A stretch of DNA of 64,000 bases from Sipunculus nudus (lineage: Eukaryota > Annelida > Sipuncula > Golfingiida > Sipunculidae): contig CM049311.1 in the NCBI GenBank assembly GCA_026874595.1, forward strand, positions 44,087,676 to 44,151,675. Reading direction: 5' to 3'. The notes beneath the pieces were generated by a model. The model made no database searches. It saw only the letters and a list, made by a program, of their open reading frames with translations, and had not been told where the DNA came from. Positions within the stretch are counted from its first letter, which is position 1, and each line of letters begins with the position of its first letter. Shown piece by piece: positions 11,680 to 24,286 of this stretch. The translations under genes and the position numbers were made by a program.

Positions 11680-12290
11680 CTCATAAAACCAGGGACCCAT
11701 GAGACACAGTGCTCAGCTGTCTTATCAGGCTAAAGAAAATCTGGCATAGATCACTATTAAATGACTGTAACATCCCTATCATTATGAAACAGACCTATAA
11801 CAAGGCCTACAGGCCTAATGTGAACCTGTGCAATGGTTTTTACACCTGGTATAATGCTTCAATGCTGGGCCATTACTTTTCAAGTAGGCCTACATGTCTT
11901 GTATATGACGAAGTTATAAGAGATATATACATATGCCCAATTTCAGGCTGATATAATAAATTCCTCCTGAAAAATAAGCAGGGCCATACACTGTGCAAAA
12001 ATTATTGTAGGTTGCGCCACCAGTCTTGTATATGACAAAGCTATCCGATATGTATAAATATGCCCAATTTCAGGCTGATATATCAAATTCCACCCTAGAA
12101 ATAATCAGGCACTTACACTGTGCAAAAGTTATTGTAGGTGGGGACACTTTTCTTGTGAACGAGAAAGCCATCAAAGACGCAACGTCAGGTCAAAATATCA
12201 GGCCAATACATCAAACTTCTCAAACTAAATTCAACAGTGCTTACAGGATAAAAGGTCATTCACAATGACTGAATATTTAACTAAGGACCC
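11680..12290 (+). repeat. A-type start fused to family F 5' end and core
   Basis: An A-like start (GGGACCCATGAGACACAGTGCTCAGCTG) is at about 11691-11718. The F start AACAAGGCCTACAGGCCTAA, with box TGTGAACCTGTGCAATGG, is at 11799-11837, and F-type cores with TCTTGTATATGAC and GGTGGGGACAC follow. The F element therefore lies inside or beside an A fragment. No F 3' terminus follows before the next repeat. Confidence 0.65.
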
Positions 12291-12339
12291 ATGGGTCTCG
12301 ACACATAGCTGAATTTGTCTATAAGGATAGGTTTATGAG

Positions 12340-13080
12340 CTTTTTCAAAATATGGGTCCAGTGTTCAGTTTGAAGTGCCAACCTGTCTACCAAAATTGGA
12401 GTAATCATCCATAAACAAATTTGTGAATGGATGGGCCCTGTGAACTTAGACCTAGTGACCCCAAAATCAAAAGGAACCTTCCACTATTGGCAGGTGCACC
12501 AAGTAAGAGGTGGAAGGTTTGGGATGAAAAGTTTGGCTTGAAATGCATCCACAATTATTTTTAAAGAAGTGGGTCCTGTGACCTTGACATTTGACCTCAT
12601 AACCCCAAAATCAGAGTTCTTACATTATTGGTGGGTCATATATGTCAAGATTGAAACCATAATGGCAATCCAAACTGGAGTTATCATCTGTAAACAAATA
12701 TACAGACAGATGGCCAATGTGACCTTGACTTTTGACCACCCTGACTTTTGACCTTGTGACCCCAAAACAAATCTTCCCCTATTGGCAGGTCATTTATATG
12801 TGCAAGATGGAAGGTAAGGTATAAGTTTCGCTTAAAATGCATCCACAATCTTTCTTAATACATGTATCTTGGTCCTGTGACCTTGACCTTTGACCTCATC
12901 ACCCCAAAATCAATAGAGTTCCTGCGTTAGAGGTGGGCCAAATCTCAGTCAAGTTTCAAATCCATATGTCAATCCAAACTGGAGTTATAATCAGAAAAAA
13001 AATCTAATGGACATACAGAAAGACAAACAGACAGACAGACGGTGATTAATATAGGGCATCCACTAATCAAGCGGGGCCCT
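12340..13080 (+). repeat. B-like AGGTCA core array with ACAG/ACGG tail
   Basis: Four degenerate cores at about 12425, 12580, 12730 and 12880 carry TGACCTTGACCTTTGACC or variants and the phrases TATTGGCAGGT and AAAATGCATCCACAAT. The array ends in GACAAACAGACAGACAGACG at about 13022. Terminal hairpins of B are missing, so this is an internal fragment. Confidence 0.7.
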
Positions 13081-13167
13081 AATAAACACACAAGGTTTCA
13101 GGACACAGACGAAACCAGAGTTGGGAATCTGATAGTATCAATATAATTTGGCAGTCTCAAAGGAAAC

Positions 13168-13200
13168 AAGAGACCCATGGGTCACAGCGCTCAGCTGATC
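13168..13200 (+). mobile_element. family A 5' terminus
   Basis: ACAAGAGACCCATGGGTCAC followed by AGCGCTCAGCTG: start, hairpin GACCCATGGGTC and box CTCAGCTG of family A. No matching core or 3' end is clear, and sequence from 13200 to 13700 holds nothing I recognise. Confidence 0.7.
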
Positions 13201-13717
13201 GTAATTGGAATATAACTATATCACTGTTGAGATACTATATTGAGTTGACAAACCTTATGAATATCATGGACATGTTGGGCTATTATAAAGAAATATAATG
13301 TAATATGTGAGTAAATGATGTATGAAATAACCTGACTGATGGATTAATATGGAGTAAATATAGTGGTTTATTTTTTTAAGATTTGGGAGGTGTTGAAAAC
13401 AGCGATATATTTGAGCAAATATGAATGCAATGACAGCACACTAAGCAGTGGTAGAATGATGATAAGGCTATTTTTTTTAAGGATCTATAGTGTATGGAAG
13501 TCCGCAAGATTTCAATTTGACAGATATAATGTTATGATTAACTATGCTGAAGAGGGGATTTATGAATTGTGACTGTATGACATGATATCTCTTGGGTCTT
13601 GACAATGTACATTATATTGATGCCTACCACGTCCACATATTACACAATATTGACATAATTGCTGGCATGTACATAGGTACCTATGGACAAATAGTTATAC
13701 AATATATAACAAGGCCT

Positions 13718-13845
13718 AATATTAAATTTTAAAAATAAATATTCATTCTCCCAAACTCTGCACAGGTTTGCATTAGGCCTACAGGCCTAATGCAAACCTG
13801 TGCAGAGTTTGGGAGAATGAATGTTTTTTTTTAAAATTTAATATT
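13718..13845. repeat. long near-perfect inverted repeat (63-bp arms, 2-nt spacer)
   Basis: The left arm 13718-13780 and right arm 13783-13845 are reverse complements at 61 of 63 positions, with spacer AC. The centre is the family F 5' hairpin (AGGCCTACAGGCCT) flanked on both sides by F box sequence, so it is a head-to-head pair of F 5' ends with extra flank. The transcribed form would fold into a very stable stem, and one of the two mismatches becomes a G:U pair. Confidence 0.9.
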
Positions 13846-13999
13846 GATCCTCTCGTGTCCTGCATATCTACCTTAGTCATTATGATTTCAGCCAAATGGA
13901 TGTTTCAGAACTGCATGTTTCAGGCTAGGACATTTTAAAACTAGGATGTATCAGTCAGGATATTTCTTATATGTTCTTTTTGCCAGGGAGGGTTAATTG

Positions 14000-14840
14000 G
14001 GACATATGAATGGAAAATTTGGCAGCATGGTTTCGGAAGAGAACATTTTAAAATGTTTTTTAGCTTTTTCCCCATAAAATCTAAGAACAAGTTCCTCTTT
14101 TAGCCTTGGTATTGAGTCACACCTATTTATGCATCCTGGCAATGGAGGCTCAGCCCCAGGTCAAGGGTACCTAATGTGCCACATGTAACTGCACCACTGG
14201 TTCTTACAGACTGAAACTTATCACTGGCTCTTACAGATTGAAACTTGACCTGTTGGCAAATCTGAAATGGTTGGCAGTCTGCCAAGGTTATTTATAGATA
14301 TAGAGCGTAACTAGACCTACTGTAAAATCTGACACAGTTGGCAGGTTCTAGACGACACATCGTCTAGATTGTACCTGGACACCGAGCAGAGCCAGGTAAG
14401 TTGCCTTGGTGATGTCTGGACTGCACCTGGGTGCACTCATTGACCTCTTGACTTGACATGTTGAAACTTGCCATGTCGCCAAATCTTTTTTCAAAGACTG
14501 AAAGCCTTTTTCAATTGGCTACACTGTTTTTTTAAAGCTGCATTTAAGATGAATTTTATATCTTTTTTAACTTTTCCTGTATAAAATCTAAGAAAATCAC
14601 TGAATCAAAACCAATTGAACAGATTTGAATTATCAAAATCGAGGGATCATTCATGTGTGAGATTAAAGAATTTGACCCAGTGGTTTTTGAGAAGATCTTT
14701 GTAGCCACTGAGCAGAAATGGGCTGCTATAACATTTGACAATATTCAACTTCCCATAACTCAGCTAAACGTCATTGAACAGAGACCATTTGAACAAACTT
14801 AAGAAAGCATTACCCTAGGAGCATTTCTGTGCAATATTAA
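14000..14840. repeat. F-like and tandem-repeat remnants
   Basis: Phrases shared with F cores (TTAGCTTTTTCCCCATAAAATC; TTTGAGAAGATCTTTGTAGCC) and with the 1915-2300 tandem repeat (CTTGACCTGTTG..AAATCTGA; GGCAGTCTGCCAA). No gene. Confidence 0.5.
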
Positions 14841-14841
14841 A

Positions 14842-16121
14842 CAAGGCCTACAGGCCTAATGCGAAACCTGTGCGATGGTAAATATGCATTACTTTTCAAG
14901 TAGGCCTACATGCCCAATTTCAGGCTGATATCCCCTCCTGAGAAATAATCAGGGACATACATTGTGCAAAAATTATTGTAGGTGGCACCACCAGTCTAGT
15001 ATATAACAAAGCTTTACAATATGTATAAATTTGCCCAATTTCAGGCTGATTTATCAAATTCCTCTGGAGAAATAAGCAGGCACATACACTGGGCAAAAGT
15101 CATTGTAGGTAGCGACACCTGTCTTGGTAAAGGAAAGCCATCAAAGACGCATATACAGGTAAAAATATTACGCCAATACATCAAACTTAGGCAGTTGGTA
15201 TGTTTTTTTGGACAGATGACTAAGTTCAACTTTCTGTAACTCGCCCAAAATCACCAAACTTGAACCATTTGAACAAACTTGAGAGAGATGCTATAAGAGA
15301 TTATTTCTGTGAAATATTGAACAATTTGACACAACCGTTTCAGAGAAGAAGATTTTTAAAGGTTTTTTCGCTTTTTCTCTATAAAATCTAAGAAAATGCT
15401 TTTAGCCAAAAATAAGCAAAATCCGATAGAGTTTTTCAGATGGCTAATTCTTTGCATAAAATTTCCTAATGCCAGCGCATGTTGTTTTTGAGATAGTATG
15501 GGTTAATGTACAGATGCAAGATGCAAGACGCCAGACTACGCAACACCATCGCATTAGCTCACAGGTTTGCTAACAATTTGGCTTTTGAAGAAGAAGTTTT
15601 TTGTAGCCCTCTGTATGCTTCGGGCATTGTGAGCCCCGTACAAAAAGACCAATACAGGTGGCGCCATCAATACCTCAATTTTAGATATGACTCATGTGAC
15701 CAACATTAACATAAAATTTGATGATGATAGCTCCAGCCGTTTCTGAGATTGTAATTTTAGCATGCAAATGACAAAGTTCGACTTCCTGTAACTCGGTCAA
15801 AAAAATGATACCATTCAAACAAACCTGAGAGAGATTGTTTCAGGGAACATTTTAAGTGAAATATTGGACCATTTGGCTGGACAGTTTCAGAGAAGATTTT
15901 TAAAGGTTTTTTAGCTTTTCCTCTATAAAATCTAAATTAATGCAGATACCCAATAATAAGCTTTAGGGCACAAAGTTTTACATGTGAGTAATTCTTACAT
16001 ATAATTTGGAGCTGCTAGCTACGACAGTTTCTGACTTACAGCCATGGACGGCGGACAGCCAGCCTTGGATGGCGGACGGACGCCGCCGCGCCATCGCATA
16101 AGCTCAAAGGTTTGCTAAAAA
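14842..16121 (+). mobile_element. family F element, near full length
   Basis: The 5' end is ACAAGGCCTACAGGCCTAAT (hairpin AGGCCT-AC-AGGCCT, 14844-14857) with box GCGAAACCTGTG at 14861-14872. Cores with GGTGGC(A/G)CCAC motifs follow. Two 3' termini are present: CACAGGTTTGC at about 15560-15570 and a final one ending GGTTTGCTAAAAA at 16121, preceded by GGACGGACGCC and CGCCATCGCATAAG. The 3' end is the reverse complement of the 5' box including the GCGATGG extension. There are no coding frames of note. Confidence 0.8.
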
Positions 16122-16269
16122 TATGAATATATCAGATTCATCTTATTCTTGTTTAATGACGCTGACAATGTGACGGGGTTCAGAGAAGGGAACAGTGAGG
16201 GCAGCAAGGAGGGATGGATGTAGAGAGAAAAGGAGATAGAGAGAGAGGGGACGGAGCATTCAACAGTAC

Positions 16270-17110
16270 TTAAACACCTGGAAGGTTAAAATCTAAAATA
16301 TTATGAAATGTAGATAAAGTCTGAGAGAAAGAGGAAAGTAGGCCATGGTTGGTTGATATGACTGAAGAAATTGTTGCAAATAATATTTTACACATACAGG
16401 ATATGTAATTTATTTAATCAGTGCCTACAAGAAAAAAAGATTATTCATAGTTATTAAATATTTAAAACAGGCAGAAAGCTAGAGAAACAATGCAAATCAT
16501 TTTAATTCCCATTCTTCTGAGCCAGGAAATTATGAACAATTTTTACATAAATTCCTATTTTTATAACATCATTTTTTTCCAGGTTTAAAAATGTAACTAT
16601 ACATTTGGAGGATAACATGTATATGTGAGTATTTCAGTTTATTCACATTTCTAAATTGCATCAACATATATAGCTAATAAATTAGGTTTATAGTACCTGT
16701 CAACAGAATTGGGTGGAGGGAGGAAGGGAGGCATAGGGGTGAGAGGGAATAAGAGAGAGAGAGAAAGAGAGCGAGAGAGAGAGAGAGGGGAGAAAGCCTC
16801 TCTGGTAATTACTGCCTGAGCAAGCCTGACCAAGACACTCACAGAAGCAGTAGGCAAGGAGTGAAGGTGTTATGTAACATCCTAGCACAATGTTAACCAC
16901 TGACTTGAAGTAAACAATCAAGACATGGTGCTTAAAATATGGGTCACTGTGCTCAGCTGAAGTTGACCTTGAAGGTAAAAATCTAACATAATATCAAATG
17001 GAGATAAAGACTAAGAGGAAAAGGTAATATAGGCCATGGCTGGTTGACATGATTGGTTTGTATTGATGACTAAGAAATTGTTGCAAATAATATTTTGTGA
17101 CCAAACAAAG
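16270..17110. repeat. two diverged copies of a local repeat and a CT/GA microsatellite
   Basis: About 130 bp at 16275-16390 (AAGGTTAAAATCTAAAATATTATG..GTAGGCCATGGTTGG) recurs at 16965-17100. A GA-rich microsatellite lies between at about 16750-16792. A family A-like start (GGGTCACTGTGCTCAGCTG) is at about 16939-16958. The Ser/Leu-rich frames on the minus strand are microsatellite translations. Confidence 0.65.
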
Positions 17111-17320
17111 CATTCTCTAATATCAAAATTGAAGCATGTGAGCAGTTTGTGAACATAAGATGTATATTATTACCATGATCATTGGCTGGCTTTTTGATAA
17201 ATTGTTGGCAGTTCAGTAGTTTACACATTTGCTCAATTATTTATTATTTTATAAAATGTAAACAGTTGAAATATAACTAATGTCCCTAGTTTGCAGATGC
17301 AAAGACTAGGTGGTGGTGGT

Positions 17321-17339
17321 TGGGGGGGGGGGGGGGGGG
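17321..17339 (+). repeat. poly-G tract
   Basis: Homopolymer run of about 19 G after GGTGGTGGTT. A poly-C/CT tract lies at 17621-17640. Confidence 0.9.
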
Positions 17340-17805
17340 CTGGAATGATGGGAGTTACAACATCTCTGTATTTCTATTGTGTATATACATATAGGATTTT
17401 CACTTAATTCATTAATGCTTACAGGATAAAATAGTTCATTCACAATTTCATAATATTTAAAAAAGGACAGACAGACTGTTAGACAAACAAAGCTGATAAT
17501 ATATGACGTTTCAATTATTTCTTAATTTCTTCTATTATATCATATTTTTTTAAAGTTTTTCATCAGCAATATTACACATCTGAATATACAAGTTGCTTTC
17601 AGACTTTAATAGCTTAATCTCCCCCCCCCCCCCTCCCCCCAGTGACTGTAAAAAATCAGGAACCCTGGCATAACTGACTTCTGGTCACAGGAGTGGCCTA
17701 CCTGCATCTGGAACAAAGCAAGTGACTACAATAGAGCCTCAGGAAAAAATACAGTAACTAGCCTAATTTTGCTGTGAAAATTAAATTTGTAGTACTCACA
17801 GGAAA

Positions 17806-17838
17806 CAAGGGACCCATGGGTCACGGCGCTCAGCTGAA
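17806..17838 (+). mobile_element. family A 5' terminus
   Basis: Intact A start: ACAAGGGACCCATGGGTCAC, then GGCGCTCAGCTGA. The hairpin and box are perfect. It lies about 420 bp before the A1 element and its own body is short or replaced by A1. Confidence 0.75.
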
Positions 17839-18227
17839 AATTGAAATTTTTGCAAATGCAAAATATGCAAAATATTCTATTGTAATGTTTTTCTTATATA
17901 CCAGCATATGAGAAGCTCAGAGGAAAGGGGCCCTCCTACTTGGTTATAGTACAGTTCTAAATATATGACTGCAAAACTAATACTCTGACAAGACTGTCAA
18001 GAAGAAAAACAGTAAAAGTTTTGAGATACTGTGATGCATATGAAATATTTACAGATGGCCAAGCAAGTGGACAGAATGGACTAATACCTTTATATCACTT
18101 TCAAGGGAATAATGCATTTAAGTTTATATTTAAGCCTATTTTTTTAGCATATCCACTTTTTCCATTAACAGTTTTTATCAGATTCAATTTTTTTTCTATT
18201 TACAAGTTTTATGAATTTGTAATAAAA

Positions 18228-20734
18228 ACAATGGACCTATGGGTCACGGCGCTCAGCTGTTATATATGATAAAAAAATATGATTTAGAAATGATTAACAA
18301 ATTAAGTACTATTGTCACACAGATTTTGACTTGGCCATATAACTTATAAGCAGAACATATCATATAAGAGTTTCACTATTTATTAAAAAAAATTACAAAT
18401 ATTGTCCCAAAAATAATTTTTATTAAAAATAATAAGAGAATTGTATGATTTTTTAAAATGAAATATAACTGAAATGATTATTAAAATAATATTCAAGAAT
18501 ATATTCATGAATGCATTCATTAATACATTTTGAAAGTATTTGCACTGGTATTCATATACTTTCATTTTTACCTGAATTCCCATTCTTTATGCAAGAAATT
18601 TTATAATGCAGTACATATTTATATTCGTATTTTAATACAATTGCAAAGTATTCGCACCATGTCTGGTATTTATATAGTTTTCACCAAACAATGATGTTGA
18701 GAATCCAGAATATACAAAATTCACACATTTAAATAATGATCATAAGTACCTGGTTTTGTGGCTTTTATTGATATTAAAAAAAAAATAAATGTAATATATT
18801 CATTTTGGACTAATTTCACATCAATGTACACACTAGACACAGTAGGAATCTAGATTAATATTATCAACTGCATCTTTGTCTATCATTAATTTCCTTCATA
18901 TGATCCCTAATGATTAGTAATGACTAATATGATTTACTTTGTTATCATAAAAATTGAACTGAAAAATACTGCATGGTGTTATTTGGAATATGTGACATTC
19001 TATCCATTGATACAAGATTCTTATATCATCAGTAACTGCAAGTTAATTTCCTGTTATTATAAACTAACTAATTCCTTTTCTATTTTTCTTTAATTTGTTA
19101 TTAAAAACCAATAAAAATTTATTAATTTATTGTTATTTTGTTGGTTAAAACTACTAGATAAGTTGGGTTGGACACCTGGATCAACTATGGCTGGCCATAA
19201 GCTGCCTGGCTGCCCAAGTGAATGCCTCGCCTCAAGCATGCATAATTTACTGAAATTTCAACAAGGTCAACATTACAGGTGACTCAAGAGGGGCTGGAGA
19301 GAGCCAAGGTCTGACATGGTCTCATAAAAACATTAATAAAAGCTACAATTTTGGCCAATTTCTTTCAGCTTTCTAAACTAAAAAGCTGAAATCCTTATGG
19401 GTGTATGATATGAATATTATATCAATAATGCTCACAGGAAACAAACGTGCCATGGTCAAAGTTGAGCAAAATTTAAGGTACTAATTTTATATTTATACTA
19501 ATAACTTGTAAAATTTGAAAAATTCAGAACTAATTTTGGGTATTCAATGGAATCTTGATGAAATAATGTTACATCCCTGAAAAAATCTCTAGCTTCAGCA
19601 ATCCTCTTGTTAAGGGAGTAAATATATTTCTTGATTTTTTACAAAGTGCATTATGTTTGGGCCCATAACTTAAAACAATTAGGCAATACTGACATAATTT
19701 CTGGCATGTGCATAGAGAATGTATAGAAAAATATATATATTATATATGATAAAAGTCAGATCAGTGGTTATGATATTAGGCGTCTTGAAGTGTAACAATG
19801 CGTTTTTAATGGAAAAATGAAGTTTTTCCATTAATATCTCGAAGGTATTAAGTCCTAGTGACCAAATTCTTGGCATGGTAGGGGATTTTGGAGACATCTA
19901 ATTGTTTGCCAAATTTAGGAACTGAGAGCTGAAGCTGGGGAGCTGAGCTCTTGCAAACTGCATAACACTAGCTTGATGTAAACAATATGTTACATGGTGC
20001 TTGAAAACTTGAATAAAATCTACAGTTTTTGATCAACTGGTTTCAAATTTTTGGTGTTAACAGACAAAATGCTAACAAAAACATGCTGTGAAAATTAAAT
20101 CCACAGTACTTACAGGAAAAAAACGTGCCATGGTCAAAGTTGGGCAAAAATTTAAGGTACCAATTTTTTATTTTTGTTAATATTTTAAAAAAATTAAAAG
20201 ATTTTGATCTAATTTTGGGTATACAATTTAATTTTGATTAATTAAAGTTATATTACTGGAAAAAAAGTCCATAGCTTTAACAAGCTTTGTGTTAAGTGAT
20301 CAAATATCTTTCCTGATTTTTTACAAAATGCATTATGTTTGGGCCCATAACTTTTTAAAATTATATGATACAGACATAATTTCTGGCCTAGACATAGGAA
20401 CTATATAGAGGAATATTTATGGTAAATATGAGGAAAAATGGATGAGTGGTTTTGATATAAGGCAGTCCTGAAGTGTGAAAATAGGTTTTTAATAAAAAAT
20501 TCAGGTTTTTCCTTAATTTCTCAAAGGAACGAAGTCGCAAAGACCCATTTTTTTGGTTTGGTAGGAGATCTTGGGGACATCTAACATTATGCCGAATTTT
20601 GGAATCCTAGGTCTTACGGTTTCAAAACGTGCCACATCTACGGACGGACGGACGGACGGATGGACAGACGGACGGACAACAGACAATGGACCACGACAAT
20701 AGCTCAGATGACTTCTAGTCAGCTGAGCTAAAAA
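18228..20734 (+). mobile_element. family A element A1, complete (about 2.5 kb)
   Basis: The start is ACAATGGACCTATGGGTCAC with box CTCAGCTG. The body includes an AT-rich 5' half and two cores (about 19435 and 20110) beginning near CGTGCCATGGTCAAAGTTGG. The tail has a GGACG/ACGG tract (20637-20680). The 3' end is TAGCTCAG (20700-20707), ACTTC loop region, then CAGCTGAGCTA and AAAA. It lacks about 120 bp present in A2. Because A2 carries two insertions that A1 lacks, A1 is the empty-site reference for both. No protein-coding frame. Confidence 0.85.
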
Positions 20735-20905
20735 TCTGAAAATATAAGTTAAAATGTCAGAATTCTAAGTTGCAATCATTATTTATCCAGAGTGTAGCTC
20801 ATATTGGGTCACATTATGCATACACATATATTTTATTTTTTTTTAAATCTCTAAGTTTAAACTAAATTTAAAAGAAAATAATACCAAAACATGGCATCAA
20901 TGGCA

Positions 20906-21255
20906 TCATCAAGATTATTCCTTGAATCACTTTTAAAAAGTTTTTTACATTGGAGTTTCAGTACATGCTTAATTTTATTCACTGAAATAAAAGATTCAGT
21001 AAATCTGATAAAATAAAACCATCTTTTCAAATAAAGTATACACACTGTTAGTTGAATGAGGGACAACAACATCATTGTGATCATCAAGATTATTCCTTGA
21101 ATCACTATTGAAAAGTTTTGTACATTGGAGTTTTTAGTACATGCTTAATTTTATTCACCGAAATAAAAGATTCAGTAAATCTGATAAAATAAAACCATCT
21201 TTTCAAATAAAGTATACACACTGTTAGTTGAAATAGGGACAAACAACATCATTGT
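20906..21255. repeat. tandem duplication, 175-bp unit, two copies
   Basis: The segment starting TCATCAAGATTATTCCTTGA at 20906 recurs at 21081 with few changes (one CACTTTTAAAAAG/CACTATTGAAAAG difference and small indels). The duplication is young. No relation to family cores was seen. Confidence 0.85.
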
Positions 21256-21749
21256 GCTAATAACTATAATTTTTTACTGGAATTAATAGTCAATTTCACA
21301 CCTGGTGAAGTCTTTACTCTTCTGAAGTAAAGAATTACCTATCTGATGAACATCCACACTTTCATATAGCAATACACCACTTTGTGGACACAATTAAATC
21401 ATTATATTGGGGGTACAATAAAAAATCTAAAATGTAGCACAGCCTAGAATAAGAATGAAACAAATACAGAAAATTATAACATTCATCTAGTTAATGCACT
21501 AGCTTGGGGGGAGGGGGGTAGGCAGGGCAGAGGGGAAGCCTGCTAGAAGTGGCCAAGCTGAGCCAAGGCAAGCTGCCTGGAGAGGGTTACATAATACAAG
21601 TGAAGGCTGTCCTACTAGGTGGACCTCATGTAAACAACACTTGACATGGTGTATGAAAACTTGAATAAAAGCTTCTCTTTTCAATCAATTCCTTTGAAAT
21701 TTCAGATTTTAAAACATTAAATCCTTATGTATGTATGCTGTGAAAATTA

Positions 21750-22370
21750 AAGCAACAGTGCTTACAGGGTAAAACGTGCCGCAGCCAAAGTTGGACAAAA
21801 TTAAAGGTATTAATTTTTTATTTATGCTAATAACTTAAAAAATTTGCAAAATTCAGATCTAATTTTGGGTTAACAACTGAATCTTGATTTAATTAATATA
21901 TATCCCTGAAAAAAAGTCTCCAGCTTCAGGAATTCTCATGTTAAGTGAATAAATATATTTCCTGATTTAAAAAAAAATGCATTATATTTGGACCCATCAC
22001 TTCTAACCAATACTCAATACTGACCTCAATTTTGGTATGTTAATAGAAAATTTATGGAAAAATATGAATACTAAATATAATCAAAAACAGTCCAGTGGTT
22101 TTGATATTAGGCAGCCTTGAAGTGTAACAATGGCTTTTTTATGAAAAAGGGAGGTTTTTCCTTAATATTTCAAAGGAACAAAGTCCTAGTGACCCAATTT
22201 TCGGTATGGTAGGAGATTTTGGGGACATCTAAATGTATGCTAAATTTTGGATTCATAGGTCCAATGGTTTCAAAACGTGCCCTGTAAACAGACAGACGGC
22301 CGGACGGCCAGACGGCCGGCTGGATGACGGACAAAGGGCAGCGACTACAGCTCTGTTGACTTATAAAATT
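21750..22370 (+). repeat. family A core and ACGG-like tail
   Basis: A core of the A1 type (ACGTGCCGCAGCCAAAGTTGGAC..., 21773) is followed by TAGGCAGCCTTGAAGTGTAACAATGG and a GACGGCCGGACGG tract (22293-22320). The 3' end is decayed (CTCTGTTGACTTATAAAA). The stretch from 21270 to 21750 before it holds no recognised gene. Confidence 0.65.
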
Positions 22371-22429
22371 TTCCAAAATTCAGATCTAATTTAGGGTATA
22401 CAATTGAATCTTAATTAAACAAATCTTTA

Positions 22430-23050
22430 ATTATAGTGAGGGGTAGTTACAAGTCCTATACCTCAAACAATATGGGAAGCAGATACCTAATTTTAGGTTT
22501 CCAAGGAGATTTTTTATGGAACTCCCTGAATATTAAATTAAATGATTCTATGTTCAACAGTTATGATTTTTACCCTGTTAAAGGACGACTGCATCTTTGA
22601 AGGTCTCAAAAATAGAGAAGAAATGCATAATAATTCGAATAAAATCCAGGTGGCACCACCAGTCTGCAGGAACTGATGAAACACTCCAGGATGAATATGC
22701 AAGCAAAGATTCATAGTGATCAATGCATCAGTTGTTCAGATACTGGAGCTTTGAAAAAAATGTTTTAATATTAAGGGGGTAATTCTGAGTGCCATAGCTC
22801 AGAGGATATGGGTAACAGAGACCTTATTTCAGATTTCCATGGAGATTTACATGGTCCTCCATGGATGTCAAGATAGAAGATTCTAGGTCCAATGGTTATG
22901 ATTTGGGCCTTGTTAACAGACAACCACATACCTGAAGGTCTCAAAAATAGAAAAAAAAATATGTGAAATTTTTAAAAAAAAATCCAGATGGTGCCACCAG
23001 TCTGCAGAAACTGATGAAACACTCCAGGATGAATATGCAAGCAAAAAAAC
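22430..23050 (+). repeat. cores of the A4 type (two units)
   Basis: Two units of about 350 bp contain GGATATGGGTAACAGAGACC, TTTGAAGGTCTCAAAAATAGA and a GGTGGCACCACC or variant block with CAGTCTGCAG(G/A)AACTGATGAAAC. They match the array at 26.5-30.3 kb. The array ends about 130 bp upstream (in plus coordinates) of AKIP1 exon 3. Confidence 0.75.
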
Positions 23051-23181
23051 ATGGTGGTCAATGTATTAGTTGTTCAGATACTGGAGCTTCTGTGTCAAAT
23101 TTTTAATGATTCTGGTAGGTACTTCTGTACCCCATACCTCGGAGAATATAGGTTTACAGGTTTGTTCATGAAGAGACTTAC

Positions 23182-23286
23182 AGGGTTCCTGTGTGCAGCT
23201 CTGGTGTACATCGAGGTGTGGAAGCGACTGCAGTGTTCATGGTCTTGCTTATCTTTTACACCTTGTGCACACCTGTGATAGTATCT
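23182..23286 (-). CDS. AKIP1: AKIP1 coding exon 3
   Basis: This is a 105-nt, 35-codon exon with a classical TTTTTTTCAG acceptor and a GTAAGT donor. It encodes RYYHRCAQG near the start, then HEHCSRFH, and ends AAHRNP. In human AKIP1 the block KYYSSVPEEGGATHVYRYH follows QC directly. The order (K/R)YY then H..R(Y/F)H is kept with about four extra residues between. Phase 0 at both ends. Open reading continues past both splice sites, so the longer frame over this region is an artefact of intron read-through. A short extra exon before exon 4 cannot be excluded. Confidence 0.8.
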
Positions 23287-24286
23287 CTGAAAAAAAGTAT
23301 ACAGGTAAACACACCATAGCCTGAAAGCAGAGTCATGTGTAAACAGACTGATGTAAAATAATGAAGGATAGCTTACACCTGAGGGACCATGACAGTAACA
23401 AGAATCAGCTGGGAAGTCCATATCTGACACAAAACAAGGGACCTATGGGTCACGACGCTCAGCTGTTATATATGATAAAAAAATATTATTTAGAAATGAG
23501 GCACATGCTGGTTTTGTGTGGTAATAAATATAAGCTGTATTATGAGTTGTTGTTGTTTAGCTTATGTATGATTTTGATAGTACCTTTGGAGACAGGGAAG
23601 AGGATTGATTTCATCTATTTTATTAACAAATGGAGTACTATTGTCACACAGATTTTGACTTGGCCATATAACTTATAAGCAGAACATATAATATAAGAGT
23701 TTAACTATTTATTAAAAAAAATTACAAATATTGTCCCAAATATAATTTTTATAAAAAATAATAAGAGAATCATATGATTTTTTAAAATGAAATATAACTG
23801 ATATGATTATTAAAACAATATTAAAGAATATATTCATGAATGCATTCATGAATACATTTTGAAAGTATTTACACGAGTATTCATATACTTTCATTTTTAC
23901 CTGAATTCCCATTCTTTATGCAAGAAATTTTATAATGGAGTACATAATCATATTTGTATTTAAATACAATTACAAAGTATTCGCACCATGTCTGGTATTT
24001 ATTCAGTTTCACCAACCAATGATGTTGAGAATCCAGAATATACAAAATTCACACATTTAAATAATGATCATAAGTACCTGGTTTTATGGCTTTTATTTAT
24101 ATTAAAAAATAACTGTAAAAAATTCATTTTGGACTAATTTCACATCAATGTACACACTAGACACAGTAGGAATCTAGATTAATATTATCAACTGCATCTT
24201 TGTCTATCATTAATTTCCTTCATATGATCCCTAATGATTAGTAATGAATAATATGATTTACTTCTTTATCATTAAAATTGAACTGA

